DNA of 64,000 bases from an uncultured Christensenella sp. (lineage in GTDB: Bacteria; Bacillota; Clostridia; Christensenellales; CAG-917), in contig CAJTNO010000007.1 of NCBI GenBank assembly GCA_910577815.1, positions 1 to 64,000 of the forward strand, written 5' to 3'. Below the pieces are notes generated by a model that ran no database searches, was not told the origin of the DNA, and saw nothing but the letters and a program-made list of their open reading frames with translations. The position numbers were made by a program, and so were the translations under genes. This document shows, piece by piece, positions 32,993 to 43,067 of the stretch (position 1 is the stretch's first letter; each line of letters starts with the position of its first letter).

Positions 32993-35434
32993 TCAGTTGC
33001 CGTCGCTTGCAAAAGCCGCAACGACGTCAATCCTGGTATTTTTATAAATTTGCTTTCCTTTGGTAGTACGTCCGTCTATACGAATATCCTCTGTATTTAT
33101 AAGATGCGTGCTTCCGCCCTCGCTCACCGCGAGGTCGTAGGGCATCTTAACGAGCCCCGCATACTTGACGGACGCCTTATCAAGCTCCACTATCTTGACT
33201 CCCTTATTGTATCTTGAGGTTATATCTATGGTCGCAAGTATAACGCGCTTTGCGTGACCGTTGTCGGTTATCACTATTACCTCGCCCTCGTCGTCGTTCT
33301 GTCCGGCATATACCACGCTGTCGCCGTCGTTAAGCTTAACGCCCTTAACTCCGCCCGCCGTTCTGCCCTGAACGGGTACCTCCGCAAGTTCGTAGCGCAA
33401 AACCTGTCCTAGCCTCGTAATTTCCATAATACTGCCGCTTTCGTCAACTACCTCCGCGCTTATCACGCTGTCGCCGTCCGCAAGGTTTATCGCTTTAAAA
33501 TACGCCTTGCTCACCGAATTAAATTCGCTCAAATCAACGCGCTTCACTATTCCGCCGCGCGTAAACAGCATAAGCTCTCCCGCGGGCGCGCCTTCGAAGA
33601 ACAGGACCTTTACAACCCTTTCGTTTGTTGCGGCGTCCTGATTGACGCTAAGCAGCTTAAACGGCTTTTCCTTAAACCTCTTTTCGGGAAGGTCGGTCAC
33701 GTCCAGCCTTGCAAGATTGCCCATATCCGTAACAACATAAAGCGTACCCTTGTTGTTTACGGACGCATATTGCATAGGCAGAGCATCAGTCGTCATACCC
33801 TCAACGTCCTTTCTTGCCGTAACAAACGTTTTTTGCGACATAAAACGCATCATTCCGTCGCTGTTGACGGTAAGAATGCCGTCGCGATACTGCACCGCCT
33901 CCGCCTCGGACGGAGCGGAATAATCCATCTGCGTGTCTCCGTCCACTATCACGGTCATACGCGGTGAATTCTGCGCCTTTTTCACCTCTAACAGCTCGCG
34001 CTTTACAATGTCGAACTGCTTTGTCTTGGACGCGATTATGCTTTCGAACTCGGCTATACGTTTTTTGAGCGCGGCAAGCTCCTCTTCGAGCTTTCCGACC
34101 TCCAGCCTCGCCAGATTTTTGAGACGCATATCCAGTATAGCCTGCGCCTGTACGTCGTTAAGCTCGAAGCGCAAGCGCAGAGTTTCCTTTGCCTTCTGCG
34201 TTGACTCCGATTCCTTGATTATCTTAATTACCTCGTCTATATTGCGTATGGCAATAAGCAGACCTTCCACTATCTCCGCGCGCGCTTTAGCCGCCTTGAG
34301 GTCATAGGCGGTGCGCTTATATATGACTTGACGTTGATACTCCGAATAATAACCGAGATATGCGCGCAGGCTCAGCTGCTCGGGCTTGCCGTTTGCAATA
34401 GCCATCATATTTATCGGCACAGTTCTTTCCAGATTGGTTTTTCTGTAAAGCATCTCTACTATGCGGTTTACGTCAGCATCCTTTTTGCACTTGATAACCG
34501 CGCGCATTCCCGTCTTATCGCTTTCGTCAACGATATCGTAAACGTTTGCAAGCAAAGCGTCGGCGTTTGCGGCTTTCATATCGCCTATTTTGGCGAGCAG
34601 AGCGGATTTGGATACTCCGTAGGGAATTTCTGTAATTACGATATTCTTCTTGCCGTTGTCGTCATTCTCGACGTGCAGACGCGCGCGAACTTTGCATTTT
34701 CCGAGTCCGGTTTCGTAAATATTCTCCAGACTGTCGGTAATAATGAGCAGTCCTCCCGTCGGGAAATCGGGACCGTGGAAAACATTCAACAGCTCCTTTG
34801 TGGTTATTTTGGGATTGTTTATATAAGCTATAACGGCGTCAATACACTCGCCCATATTGTGAGTGGGGATATCCGTCGCCAAGCCTACGGCTATTCCGCT
34901 TGCACCGTTTACAAGCAGATTCGGGAAGCGCCCGGGGAGCGTAGTAGGCTCCTCGAGGCTGTCGTCGAAGTTTGCCGTCCACTGCACCGTGTCCTTATCG
35001 AGGTCGCGCAAAAGCTCAAGCGCAAGCGCGCTCATTCTCGCCTCGGTATAACGCATAGCCGCCGCCGAATCGCCGTCTACGCTTCCGAAGTTGCCGTGCC
35101 CGTCCACAAGCGGCATACGCATAGCAAACGGCTGTGCCAGTCTTACAAGCGCGCCGTATACCGAGCTGTCGCCGTGCGGATGATATTTACCAAGACAATC
35201 TCCCACGATACGCGCGCATTTTTTGTGCGGCTTATCGGGAGTTAAATTCATTTCGTGCATAGAATAAAGCACTCTGCGCTGAACGGGCTTCAATCCGTCC
35301 TCGACGCGCGGAATCGCTCTGTCGAGTATGACGCTCTCCGAATAAGGCATCATCGAATTGTGAAGCACGTCCTCGAGCACGACATCGAGCACGTTTTGAT
35401 TATATACTATCTCTTTCTGGTGTTTCTTAGCCAT
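32993..35434 (-). CDS. parC: Type IIA topoisomerase subunit A (topo IV-like)
   Basis: 813 residues. The breakage-reunion domain has [29 protein letters not shown] (quinolone-resistance region, Ser90) and catalytic Tyr129 in RYTEARM. A coiled coil (~420-480) and C-terminal beta-propeller repeats follow. The propeller has GRTAGGVKG but no clear QRRGGRG GyrA box. The opening [16 protein letters not shown] fits clostridial topo IV-type paralogues better than canonical GyrA, and no recF or dnaA is nearby. The gyrase/topo IV choice is uncertain; the family is certain. Confidence 0.9.
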   Translation of the reverse strand: MAKKHQKEIVYNQNVLDVVLEDVLHNSMMPYSESVILDRAIPRVEDGLKPVQRRVLYSMHEMNLTPDKPHKKCARIVGDCLGKYHPHGDSSVYGALVRLAQPFAMRMPLVDGHGNFGSVDGDSAAAMRYTEARMSALALELLRDLDKDTVQWTANFDDSLEEPTTLPGRFPNLLVNGASGIAVGLATDIPTHNMGECIDAVIAYINNPKITTKELLNVFHGPDFPTGGLLIITDSLENIYETGLGKCKVRARLHVENDDNGKKNIVITEIPYGVSKSALLAKIGDMKAANADALLANVYDIVDESDKTGMRAVIKCKKDADVNRIVEMLYRKTNLERTVPINMMAIANGKPEQLSLRAYLGYYSEYQRQVIYKRTAYDLKAAKARAEIVEGLLIAIRNIDEVIKIIKESESTQKAKETLRLRFELNDVQAQAILDMRLKNLARLEVGKLEEELAALKKRIAEFESIIASKTKQFDIVKRELLEVKKAQNSPRMTVIVDGDTQMDYSAPSEAEAVQYRDGILTVNSDGMMRFMSQKTFVTARKDVEGMTTDALPMQYASVNNKGTLYVVTDMGNLARLDVTDLPEKRFKEKPFKLLSVNQDAATNERVVKVLFFEGAPAGELMLFTRGGIVKRVDLSEFNSVSKAYFKAINLADGDSVISAEVVDESGSIMEITRLGQVLRYELAEVPVQGRTAGGVKGVKLNDGDSVVYAGQNDDEGEVIVITDNGHAKRVILATIDITSRYNKGVKIVELDKASVKYAGLVKMPYDLAVSEGGSTHLINTEDIRIDGRTTKGKQIYKNTRIDVVAAFASDGN

Positions 35435-35451
35435 ATTTTATCCCGTATCTC

Positions 35452-37419
35452 TTACGCCTCTTGCTTAACCTTGAAGTTATCCGTCTTGTTGAAATCGGCA
35501 TATCTGTAAATGTATTCCTTTCTCAGCGAGCTGTCATCGCCCATAAGCACGCTTATGCGGTCGTTTGCGACCTCCGCGTCCTCTATCGTAACGCGCGTAA
35601 GCGTGCGCTTTGCGGGGTCCATAGTAGTGTCCCAAAGCTGTTCGGGATTCATCTCACCAAGCCCCTTAAAACGCTGTAAAAGCGCGTTTTTACCCATTTT
35701 CTTCTGTCCGTCGGCAAGCGCGGCATCATCGTAGCAATAAAGCGTTTCGTCCTTTTTCTGCAAGCGATAAAGCGGCGGCATACCTATATACACGTGTCCG
35801 TCCGTTATAAGCTGCGGCATATATCTGAAGAAGAAGGTAAGCAGGAGCGCTCTGATATGCGCGCCGTCCTGGTCTGCGTCGGCAAGAATAATTACCTTAT
35901 CGTAGCGCAGTGAATTCAAATCGAAATTTTTACCGATATCGGTGCCGAGAGCGCGTATTAAGGTAGCAATCTCCTCGTTTGCAAGAATGTCCGAAAGCTT
36001 TTTCTTTTCGACGTTCAGCGGCTTGCCCTTAAGCGGAAGAATTGCCTGAAAAAATCTGTCCCTCGCCTGCTTCGCACTGCCGCCCGCGCTGTCGCCCTCG
36101 ACGATAAAAAGCTCGTTTACGGCGTAGTTTTTGCCCGAACAGCTCGCAAGCTTGCCTACGAGGTTGAGTCCGTTTACAACCTTATTCTGCTGACGGCTCA
36201 GGTTTTTAGCCTGCTTAACCGCGTCCCTCGTTTTCATAGCGCCGAGAGCCTTGTTGATTATCTTTTCCGCAGTAGCTTTATAGCCCCTCTGCAAAAGCAG
36301 CTCCGAAAGCTTATCCGTTATAAGATTTTCTACTCTTGTGCGCGCCTCCTGATTGCCGAGCTTGGTCTTTGTCTGCCCTTCAAACTGGACGTTCTGCATC
36401 TTTACGATAAGCACGCAGGTAAGTCCCTCTCTGAAATCGTCGCCTATAAGCGCGCCCTGCTTTTCCTTGATAAGCTTGTTTTTACGTCCGTAATCGTTAA
36501 ACACCTTTGTGATTGCGCTGCGCAGACCGACTACGTGCGTTCCGCCCTCGGGAGTCGGGATATTGTTTACATACGCGTGCATATCCTCGCTGTAGCCGTC
36601 GGTGTGCTGAAGCGCAACCGCTACCTCGAAGTTATCCTCCTTCGCTTCGACGTACAGCGGCTTATCGTAAAGCACGTTGCGCTTTAAATTAAGATACTGC
36701 ACATAATCCGCAATTCCGCCCTTATAGCAGAACACGTCGTGTCTGTCCGTGCCCCCCGCAAGCGGCAGACGGTTATCGTCGAGTATAACGGTAACGCCCT
36801 TATTAAGATAAGCGGATTCCCTTATACGCTCGGCAATCTCGTCATACTTAAACTTCTCCTCGCCGAAAACGCGCTCGTCGGGCTTAAACGTAACGGTAGT
36901 ACCCGTGCCCTTTGTCTTGCCTATAACCGTGAGCGGAGTTTTTGTAATACCGCTCTTTATGCGGTTTCCGACCTGCGGAGAATGGAATTCAACCTTATAC
37001 AAATTTCCGTCGCGCTTAACCTCTACGGTAAGCCACTCCGACAGCGCGTTTGTAACGGACGCGCCTACGCCGTGCAAGCCGCCCGAATACGCATACTGTC
37101 CGTTATCGAACTTAGCTCCCGCGTGCAACTGAGTATAGACAACCTCGACGCCGCTAATCTTAAGCTTGGGATGCTTGTCTACGGGTACGCCTCTGCCGTT
37201 ATCGCTGACTCTCGCCACGTTATCGTCAAGAAGCTCTATCTTAACCGTATCGCCGAAGCCGTTTGCAACCTCGTCGATACTGTTGTCGATAATTTCCCAA
37301 AGTATGTGATGCATACCCTGGCTGCCGGTTGTGCCGATGTACATACCCGGACGCTTTCTTACCGCGTCCAAGCCTTCAAGCACTCTTATATCGCCTGCAT
37401 TGTAATTTTTGTTTGCCAT
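35452..37419 (-). CDS. parE: Type IIA topoisomerase subunit B (topo IV-like)
   Basis: 655 residues from ATG 37419 (AGGGA upstream; an open frame extends 7 codons). The GHKL ATPase has KRPGMYIGTTGSQGMHH and EIIDNSIDE, the transducer follows, and the TOPRIM domain has VEGDSAGGSAKQ and DADQDGAHI. Length and partner gene suit ParE or a short GyrB. It lies 17 bases before subunit A and is surely co-transcribed. Confidence 0.9.
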   Translation of the reverse strand: MANKNYNAGDIRVLEGLDAVRKRPGMYIGTTGSQGMHHILWEIIDNSIDEVANGFGDTVKIELLDDNVARVSDNGRGVPVDKHPKLKISGVEVVYTQLHAGAKFDNGQYAYSGGLHGVGASVTNALSEWLTVEVKRDGNLYKVEFHSPQVGNRIKSGITKTPLTVIGKTKGTGTTVTFKPDERVFGEEKFKYDEIAERIRESAYLNKGVTVILDDNRLPLAGGTDRHDVFCYKGGIADYVQYLNLKRNVLYDKPLYVEAKEDNFEVAVALQHTDGYSEDMHAYVNNIPTPEGGTHVVGLRSAITKVFNDYGRKNKLIKEKQGALIGDDFREGLTCVLIVKMQNVQFEGQTKTKLGNQEARTRVENLITDKLSELLLQRGYKATAEKIINKALGAMKTRDAVKQAKNLSRQQNKVVNGLNLVGKLASCSGKNYAVNELFIVEGDSAGGSAKQARDRFFQAILPLKGKPLNVEKKKLSDILANEEIATLIRALGTDIGKNFDLNSLRYDKVIILADADQDGAHIRALLLTFFFRYMPQLITDGHVYIGMPPLYRLQKKDETLYCYDDAALADGQKKMGKNALLQRFKGLGEMNPEQLWDTTMDPAKRTLTRVTIEDAEVANDRISVLMGDDSSLRKEYIYRYADFNKTDNFKVKQEA

Positions 37420-37466
37420 CTCATTCCCTATAAACCGCAATACTGCATAATTATAATAATATATTA

Positions 37467-37495
37467 ATTATAACATATATCGCGCGTTTTTACAA
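37467..37495 (-). promoter_or_regulatory. Predicted promoter of the topoisomerase operon
   Basis: On the minus strand, TTGTAA (37490-37495), a 17-base spacer and TATAAT (37467-37472) with an upstream TG (extended -10). The start site would be near 37460. Confidence 0.65.
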
Positions 37496-37653
37496 TCTAT
37501 TTTAAAAGATTGCTTACAAAAATAACAGCTTAAATTTACAGCCCGATTTTCCGCCCGAATAACCTGAAGATTTAAACCGATATCCGCAATCTTACGGTGT
37601 CGATTATCTCTTTTATTAGATAAGTCTTATAAAATATTCCTATAAAAATACAA

Positions 37654-37674
37654 AGCCCGTCTTTCTGACGGGCT
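37654..37674 (-). terminator. Intrinsic terminator of the hydrolase gene
   Basis: A perfect 8-bp stem (37654-37661 with 37667-37674), 5-base loop, then TTGTATTTTTA on the minus strand, 22 bases after the hydrolase stop. Confidence 0.75.
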
Positions 37675-37695
37675 ACAGATTTAATCTATACAAGC

Positions 37696-38616
37696 TTACT
37701 TTATTATTTCCTCTATTCTTGCAAGAATATCGGCATAAACCTCTTGATTGTTTATCTCGTTTAAAATCTCGTGACGGGCGTCGGGATAAAGCTTTATGCT
37801 TACGTCCTTAACCCCGAGATTTTTGTACTGCTCATAAAGCTTTTTGACAAGCTTTCCGTTTCCGCCTACGGGGTCCTTATCTCCCGAGAATATTGCGATA
37901 GGCTTGTTTTTATCAATCTGCGCAAGATTGTCCTTTTTATAGGAGGTTTTAAGTCCCGCAAAAAACCACTTGAAAAACGCCGTGGACATAACCTGTCCGC
38001 ACTGCTCGTCAACTATGTATTTTCTCACCTGCTCCTTATCGCGCGAGAGCCAGGCATACGGAATTCCTTCCTTTTTAAAAGGCTTGTTATAAGAGCCGAA
38101 CGAAAGACTGTTTGCAAGGTTGCCCACCTTTTCGCCGCCGCAGAGCTTATATTGCGCGCCGATTATGGCAGCTCCCGTATTCAACAGCGCGCCCTTCATC
38201 ATAGCCGAGCCGCTGAGAATCGTACCCGTATGCTCCTTGCACATCTCTATATATCTTTGACCTACCATACTGCCGTAGCTGTGACCGAGATATATGACGG
38301 GCAGACCGAACCTTTGCTTAAGATGCGAGGTAATTGTCATCTCATCGCGAACGGTGTCCATATAGATATTGCCCTTGTGATAGCCCTGAATGCCTTTCTT
38401 GGAAGCCTTTGTGCTTGTCATACCGTGAGCACGGTGGTCGTCGGCAAACACGATTATGCCGTTTTTATTTAGAAACCGGGCAAAATCGTCATAACGCCTT
38501 GCGTGCTCCGCCATACCGTGCGATATCTGAACTACCGCTCTCGGATTTCTCACGTCATCCCAAAGATAGCACTGGATGACCGTTCCGTCAAAACTTGTGA
38601 ACTTCTCGTTTTTCAT
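37696..38616 (-). CDS. Alpha/beta hydrolase, monoacylglycerol lipase-like
   Basis: 306 residues from ATG 38616 (SD GGGGG; the open frame runs 28 codons further upstream). Serine-hydrolase fold: oxyanion segment SHGMAEHARRYDDFA, nucleophile elbow GHSYG, Asp in FSGDKDPVG and His in PDARHEILNE. This is the Hydrolase_4/lysophospholipase group. No signal peptide, so cytosolic. It is divergent from murG. Confidence 0.9.
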   Translation of the reverse strand: MKNEKFTSFDGTVIQCYLWDDVRNPRAVVQISHGMAEHARRYDDFARFLNKNGIIVFADDHRAHGMTSTKASKKGIQGYHKGNIYMDTVRDEMTITSHLKQRFGLPVIYLGHSYGSMVGQRYIEMCKEHTGTILSGSAMMKGALLNTGAAIIGAQYKLCGGEKVGNLANSLSFGSYNKPFKKEGIPYAWLSRDKEQVRKYIVDEQCGQVMSTAFFKWFFAGLKTSYKKDNLAQIDKNKPIAIFSGDKDPVGGNGKLVKKLYEQYKNLGVKDVSIKLYPDARHEILNEINNQEVYADILARIEEIIK

Positions 38617-38838
38617 ATAACCCCCGAAAATTTGTTGTAGTATGCCTTGCATAAGCGTCATTATTGCCAATATTCTAACACAGCGCGCGGACAATTTCAA
38701 GACGTAAAATTACAGCTGTATTAAATATCGCGTATTTAAAGTATATTCCTATGCGTTTGCGGACTTGACTTAATACGAAACTCCGCAGTCTGAATAAAGC
38801 CGCGCAAACTTTTTGAATTAAAGAACATACTATGTACT

Positions 38839-40017
38839 ATGGCTAATAAAATAAACGATACGATTTTGTTCACAGGCGGAGGCACGGGCGGACACATCTA
38901 CCCCAACCTCGCGCTAATCCCCGAGTTTGAAAAACGCGGATTTAAAACGGTATACGTGGGCGGAACGGGCAACCCGATGGAGCGCAAGCTCGCAAAGGAA
39001 AGAGGGATAAAATACTACGGAGTACCCACCATAAAGCTTGTACGCTCATTTTCGCCGTCGGCGATTGCAAACAATATCAAAATTCCGTTTACTCTCACCA
39101 AAGCGGTAGCGGAGGCGCGCGAGCTGCTTGAAAAAATAAAGCCCTCCGCAGTGTTTTCCAAGGGGGGCTTTGTATCTCTGCCCGTAGTGATGGCTTGCAA
39201 AAAGCTTAAAATTCCCGTATTCGCGCACGAATCCGACCTGACTCTCGGACTTGCCAACAAGCTTGCAAAGCAATACGGAGCGACTATACTCAAAGCCAAT
39301 CCACACGCCGAGTTTGACGGAAAAACCGTAGGAATGCCGCTGAGAGAGGACCTTTTCGGCGTTAAAAAGTCGGAAGCAAAGGCAAGACTCGGCATTTCAA
39401 CCTCAAAGAAAATTCTGCTGATATTGGGAGGCTCCTCGGGCGCTAAATTTCTCAACGACGAGATTGAAAAGCATATCGCCGAGCTTACAGAAAAATATTT
39501 TGTCCTGCACGTATGCGGACGCGGAGGAATTTCCCAAAAGCCGCAAGCTACGCAGAATTCAGACAACAAGCCGCAGGAAAACAAGCACGTATCTACGTCG
39601 GAAAATCAAACAACAAAGAATATAAACAAAAATTACCTGCGCTTCGATTACGCTGACAACATAGCGGATTTTTACGCGGTAGCCGACCTTGTAATATCTC
39701 GTGCGGGAGCAACGGCCGTATACGAAATATCCGCCTTGGAAAAGCGCGCGATATTCGTCCCCCTGCCCAAGGGAATATCCCGAGGTGACCAGATATACAA
39801 CGCCGACCTCGCAAAGGAATACGGCGGAATAACGCTATGCCAAAACGAGAGTTTTTCGGACAACTTTCTACAGACGATAGAAAAAGCTTTGCAAAATCCC
39901 CCTATGCGCGCCATAAGCGCCGACGCAAACGGAAAAATTGCGGAAATTATCTGTGATAGCATAAGGCGAGGTGAAAAATGCAAAGACAAAAAACCATCGC
40001 AAAATGGCTCGCAATAA
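38839..40017 (+). CDS. murG: UDP-GlcNAc transferase MurG with an inserted loop
   Basis: 392 residues. N-domain GGGTGGHIYP (13-22), FSKGGFVSLPV and HESD; C-domain GGSSGAKFLN, SRAGATAVYE and PLPKGISRGDQIYNA. It makes lipid II at the inner membrane face. Residues ~231-265, between HVCGRGG and YLRFDYADN, are a low-complexity insert rich in N, Q, T and K that is absent from usual MurG and looks disordered. The SD is weak. It stands apart from any division cluster, upstream of an unknown membrane protein that it overlaps by 40 bases. Confidence 0.93.
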   Translation: MANKINDTILFTGGGTGGHIYPNLALIPEFEKRGFKTVYVGGTGNPMERKLAKERGIKYYGVPTIKLVRSFSPSAIANNIKIPFTLTKAVAEARELLEKIKPSAVFSKGGFVSLPVVMACKKLKIPVFAHESDLTLGLANKLAKQYGATILKANPHAEFDGKTVGMPLREDLFGVKKSEAKARLGISTSKKILLILGGSSGAKFLNDEIEKHIAELTEKYFVLHVCGRGGISQKPQATQNSDNKPQENKHVSTSENQTTKNINKNYLRFDYADNIADFYAVADLVISRAGATAVYEISALEKRAIFVPLPKGISRGDQIYNADLAKEYGGITLCQNESFSDNFLQTIEKALQNPPMRAISADANGKIAEIICDSIRRGEKCKDKKPSQNGSQ

Positions 40018-41312
40018 TCCTGCTGCTCACTTCGATTATTGCCTGCTACATCGCATTCAGTTCGATTATTAAAGACAAAAACTCGCTCCCGCCGGACATT
40101 GCTGGAGCGGATACCGACAACAGCGGAAACACGGGAAATCCAGACGATAATCCGCAGCCAAAACCGGTGTATTCCGCTTTCCCGCGCGCTGCCGAGGACG
40201 TAAACGGGATGTCCGTAAGTCACGTAGGCGGAGAGGATAACGACCGATTGCTCGGCACGGTCTATTATCTTAAAAAGCGTTACGTATTCTTTTACAGCGC
40301 GTCCGAGCAGTATGACGTCAAGGAGTGCGGAATGCATATAGCGGTGTTTGAAAACAAAACATTGCTGACAACCGTAAAAATCGCGGGAGCCGAGGAAACC
40401 TTTATAACCGCCGGCATTGCGGAAAACGGACTGCTTGTCATTACAAAAAACGCGGCTCAGACCAAGCTTCGCCTGCTCGACGGAAGCCTTGCGGTAACCT
40501 GCGAAAACTCATTCCCCCTATATTCGGATTACAAGCTGTACATAACCAGCGCAAGCGCAAGACTTTATACCGCGGACGAACGCTATATATATTCATACAC
40601 GATATCGAATTCGCTTGACGTAAAGCGCAGCAATTTCGTATATCCGATAGAAAACGGAAAAATAGTCTACACTGCTGCGCTCGGAGCATACGACACGCTT
40701 TTCGTTCAATCTGCGCAGGGAGCGGGACTGCTGACGTTCGCAGCCGCGGACGGCTTCGACTACTGCGGCGAGCTTGCGAATTGCCGACTGCTGCAAATTC
40801 TGCCAAATTCCGTAAACGGAAAGCCGATGTTTACGCTGCTTTCAAAATGCAATGACGGAATAATTGCGACCAACGTGGACGGCAATCTGAAAAAATTTGC
40901 CGAATACACCCTTAAGGGCGCAAAAACCGCAGTGGCAATGGCGGGAGAAAACAGCAATATCTGCATTATTACGGACAATTCCAAATATGTATTCTGCTCG
41001 CATCTCGAGCTGCAAAACTCATCCGCAATAAACGCCGACGGATTGGGAGAAAATCTCGAATACAAAGCTATAGACGGAGAAAAGCAATATTTTATAGCTT
41101 CCCAAGGCGACGCCCATCATATAGTTGCCGTTGAGGAGAATACTCTGACTTCAAAGCTTAAGGTAATAGGAAAATCCGCAACGGTCGTGCGCGAAAATAT
41201 AGACGGAAGCTCCAATCTATCCGTGCTGTTTGACGGCAATATAAACAACAGCTTTGCCAATATGTGCTTCGGCGGCTCAGACGTATTCTATATTACGGAT
41301 TTTATCAAGTAA
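39978..41312 (+). CDS. Membrane-anchored extracellular protein, unknown
   Basis: 444 residues: one N-terminal TM/signal anchor (~9-30), a short DNSG/PDD-rich linker and a long beta-rich exterior domain with repeated short blocks (VFENKTLLTTVKIAGAEETFITAGIAENGLLVI, VEENTLTSKLKVIG), suggestive of a beta-propeller. GAGGTG lies 4 bases before ATG 39978. The 40-base overlap with murG implies co-expression and a possible envelope role. Confidence 0.8.
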   Translation: MQRQKTIAKWLAIILLLTSIIACYIAFSSIIKDKNSLPPDIAGADTDNSGNTGNPDDNPQPKPVYSAFPRAAEDVNGMSVSHVGGEDNDRLLGTVYYLKKRYVFFYSASEQYDVKECGMHIAVFENKTLLTTVKIAGAEETFITAGIAENGLLVITKNAAQTKLRLLDGSLAVTCENSFPLYSDYKLYITSASARLYTADERYIYSYTISNSLDVKRSNFVYPIENGKIVYTAALGAYDTLFVQSAQGAGLLTFAAADGFDYCGELANCRLLQILPNSVNGKPMFTLLSKCNDGIIATNVDGNLKKFAEYTLKGAKTAVAMAGENSNICIITDNSKYVFCSHLELQNSSAINADGLGENLEYKAIDGEKQYFIASQGDAHHIVAVEENTLTSKLKVIGKSATVVRENIDGSSNLSVLFDGNINNSFANMCFGGSDVFYITDFIK

Positions 41313-41475
41313 CTAAATAAACAAATAAATCCTAATCCCGATAACTTCGCACGCACTCGGTAAAACCGCGGATATTTATGTGCAAATTGAATTTACCATC
41401 GATTTCCGCCCCGCAACCAAGTGCGTGTTGACAACATAAGGATATTCAGATAGAATACATTTGAAGTAACAAGCT

Positions 41476-41883
41476 ATGAGCAGAAGATACACACAGCAAC
41501 CGCAATCTCAACCCTACTCCAATATGCCCGCCCGCCGCGGCGTGCTTATTGCGGGTTTTGTATTGTCGCTTACAGGCTTCGCGCTTGTGCTTACGTCCTG
41601 CCTGTTCCTTTTTGTGCCGAGCATAAATTTCGTCCATCAGGTCGCGCCAACAATACTTTTGAAATGGTTGCTTATAGCAGGCATCGCGCTTGCGTTTGCG
41701 GGCACATTATTCTCGGTGGCTGGCGCAAATACAATGAAATCGGTTGCAAGACTTTCTATGTTTCTTTCTACTGTATCATTTATAGTCGGAGCGGCTTTAT
41801 TGGTTATAGTACTTCTATTCCGTTCGGTATTGCCTCTCGACGCAATTCAAAAGCTTTCAAGCGCACTGCCATATAATTTTTAA
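41476..41883 (+). CDS. Small integral membrane protein, unknown
   Basis: 135 residues: polar Q/P/R-rich N-terminus (MSRRYTQQPQSQPYSNMP), then four predicted TM helices (~22-48, 60-82, 84-96 region, 98-120). No family recognised. SD weak (GAAGTAA). A terminator follows. Confidence 0.65.
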   Translation: MSRRYTQQPQSQPYSNMPARRGVLIAGFVLSLTGFALVLTSCLFLFVPSINFVHQVAPTILLKWLLIAGIALAFAGTLFSVAGANTMKSVARLSMFLSTVSFIVGAALLVIVLLFRSVLPLDAIQKLSSALPYNF

Positions 41884-41905
41884 ATTTCACATATAGAATA
41901 CATAT

Positions 41906-41935
41906 AAAAACTGCCGCTGTTATGCGGCAGTTTTT
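41906..41935. terminator. Bidirectional terminator
   Basis: A 12-bp stem (aaaaactgccgc with its complement), 6-base loop (41918-41923) and T5, between the convergent membrane-protein and degV genes. Confidence 0.85.
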
Positions 41936-41951
41936 ATATCTTTTCAAATCA

Positions 41952-42812
41952 TTATTTTGTGGTATACACCAAGCCTACAGTGCCGGGACCTGCGTGAACG
42001 CCTACAACCGGACCGATGGGCTGACGCCAGATAGTTGCGTCGGGAGCAATTTCGCGCACGCGTCTTTCAATGTCGTCCGCAACCGCCTTATTATCCGCGT
42101 CGATAATGGTAACCGCCGCCCCGTCAATCTGCTTATATTTATTCTTGAATTCATCCATCATAAAGTTATAAGCCTTTTTAAGTCCGTTCTGCTTGGAGCA
42201 AACGTCAAGAGTTCCGTCCTCCTTCACCTTAAGCACGGGCTTTATATTCATAAGATTGCCGATTTTGGCTTTAGCGGGAGAAATTCTGCCTCCGCGCGCA
42301 AGATATTTCATATCCTCCACAACAAAATAAACGCCGACTTTATTTACTATACTCTCGAGATAAGCATAGGTAGCGTCAATATCGTTGCCGTGTTCACGGA
42401 AATACTTTGCGCCCAAATATACTAAAATTCCCGCGCCCATACAAATATTGAGAGTGTCGAAGCGGCGGAATTTCACCGAAGGATGCTCCTCGTGAAGTCT
42501 TGCTATAGCAAGGTCAAGCGACTGGAACGTTCCCGACATCTTGGATGAAAAAGCAACGTATAGGATATCCTCTCCTTTTTCGAAATAAGGCTTGAAAATA
42601 TCGTAATACATTTCCTCGTTGAGCGCGGACGTAATAGCCTTAGAGCCGTTTCTCATACGGTCAAAGAACGCTTTTGCGTCAAAGTTTTCGCCGAGGTCGC
42701 TGAAATCCTCCACACCGTCGATAGTGTAAGGCATACGTATTACTTTAATATCGTATTCTTCGGCGTGAGTATACCAAAGCTCGCTGTCGGTATCACAAAA
42801 AATTACTGCCAT
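41952..42812 (-). CDS. DegV family fatty-acid-binding protein
   Basis: 286 residues from ATG 42812 (SD GGAGG; open frame 22 codons further). DegV features: N-terminal IFCDTDSELWY, TSALNEEMYYDIF, FSSKMSGTFQS, YLARGGRISPAKAKIG and GPVVGVHAGPGTVGL. Members bind fatty acids and can act as FakB subunits for fatty-acid kinase; no FakA is seen here. Confidence 0.93.
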   Translation of the reverse strand: MAVIFCDTDSELWYTHAEEYDIKVIRMPYTIDGVEDFSDLGENFDAKAFFDRMRNGSKAITSALNEEMYYDIFKPYFEKGEDILYVAFSSKMSGTFQSLDLAIARLHEEHPSVKFRRFDTLNICMGAGILVYLGAKYFREHGNDIDATYAYLESIVNKVGVYFVVEDMKYLARGGRISPAKAKIGNLMNIKPVLKVKEDGTLDVCSKQNGLKKAYNFMMDEFKNKYKQIDGAAVTIIDADNKAVADDIERRVREIAPDATIWRQPIGPVVGVHAGPGTVGLVYTTK

Positions 42813-43067
42813 TTGATTCCTCCATTTATATATTTTGGATACAGATATTTTAATATATGCCCGAACATTTGTCAACAATCTTACATTATGTACGAAATGC
42901 GGCAGAATTTTAATATATTATTTGTTAAGAATATATAATCTGCGAATTTACTATAGAGATAACATAATATTAGCTATTAAAACAAACCAAATAAAGTCAT
43001 ATTTGAAACAATTTTAATAATACTTTAAGAGTAAGGCAATAATATCGCATTGTATAAGAGAGGATTT

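Noticed and set aside
32993..37419. Firm gyrase (gyrBA) assignment
   Set aside because: No clear GyrA box and no recF/dnaA context; sequence flavour favours topo IV, so named parE/parC with caution.
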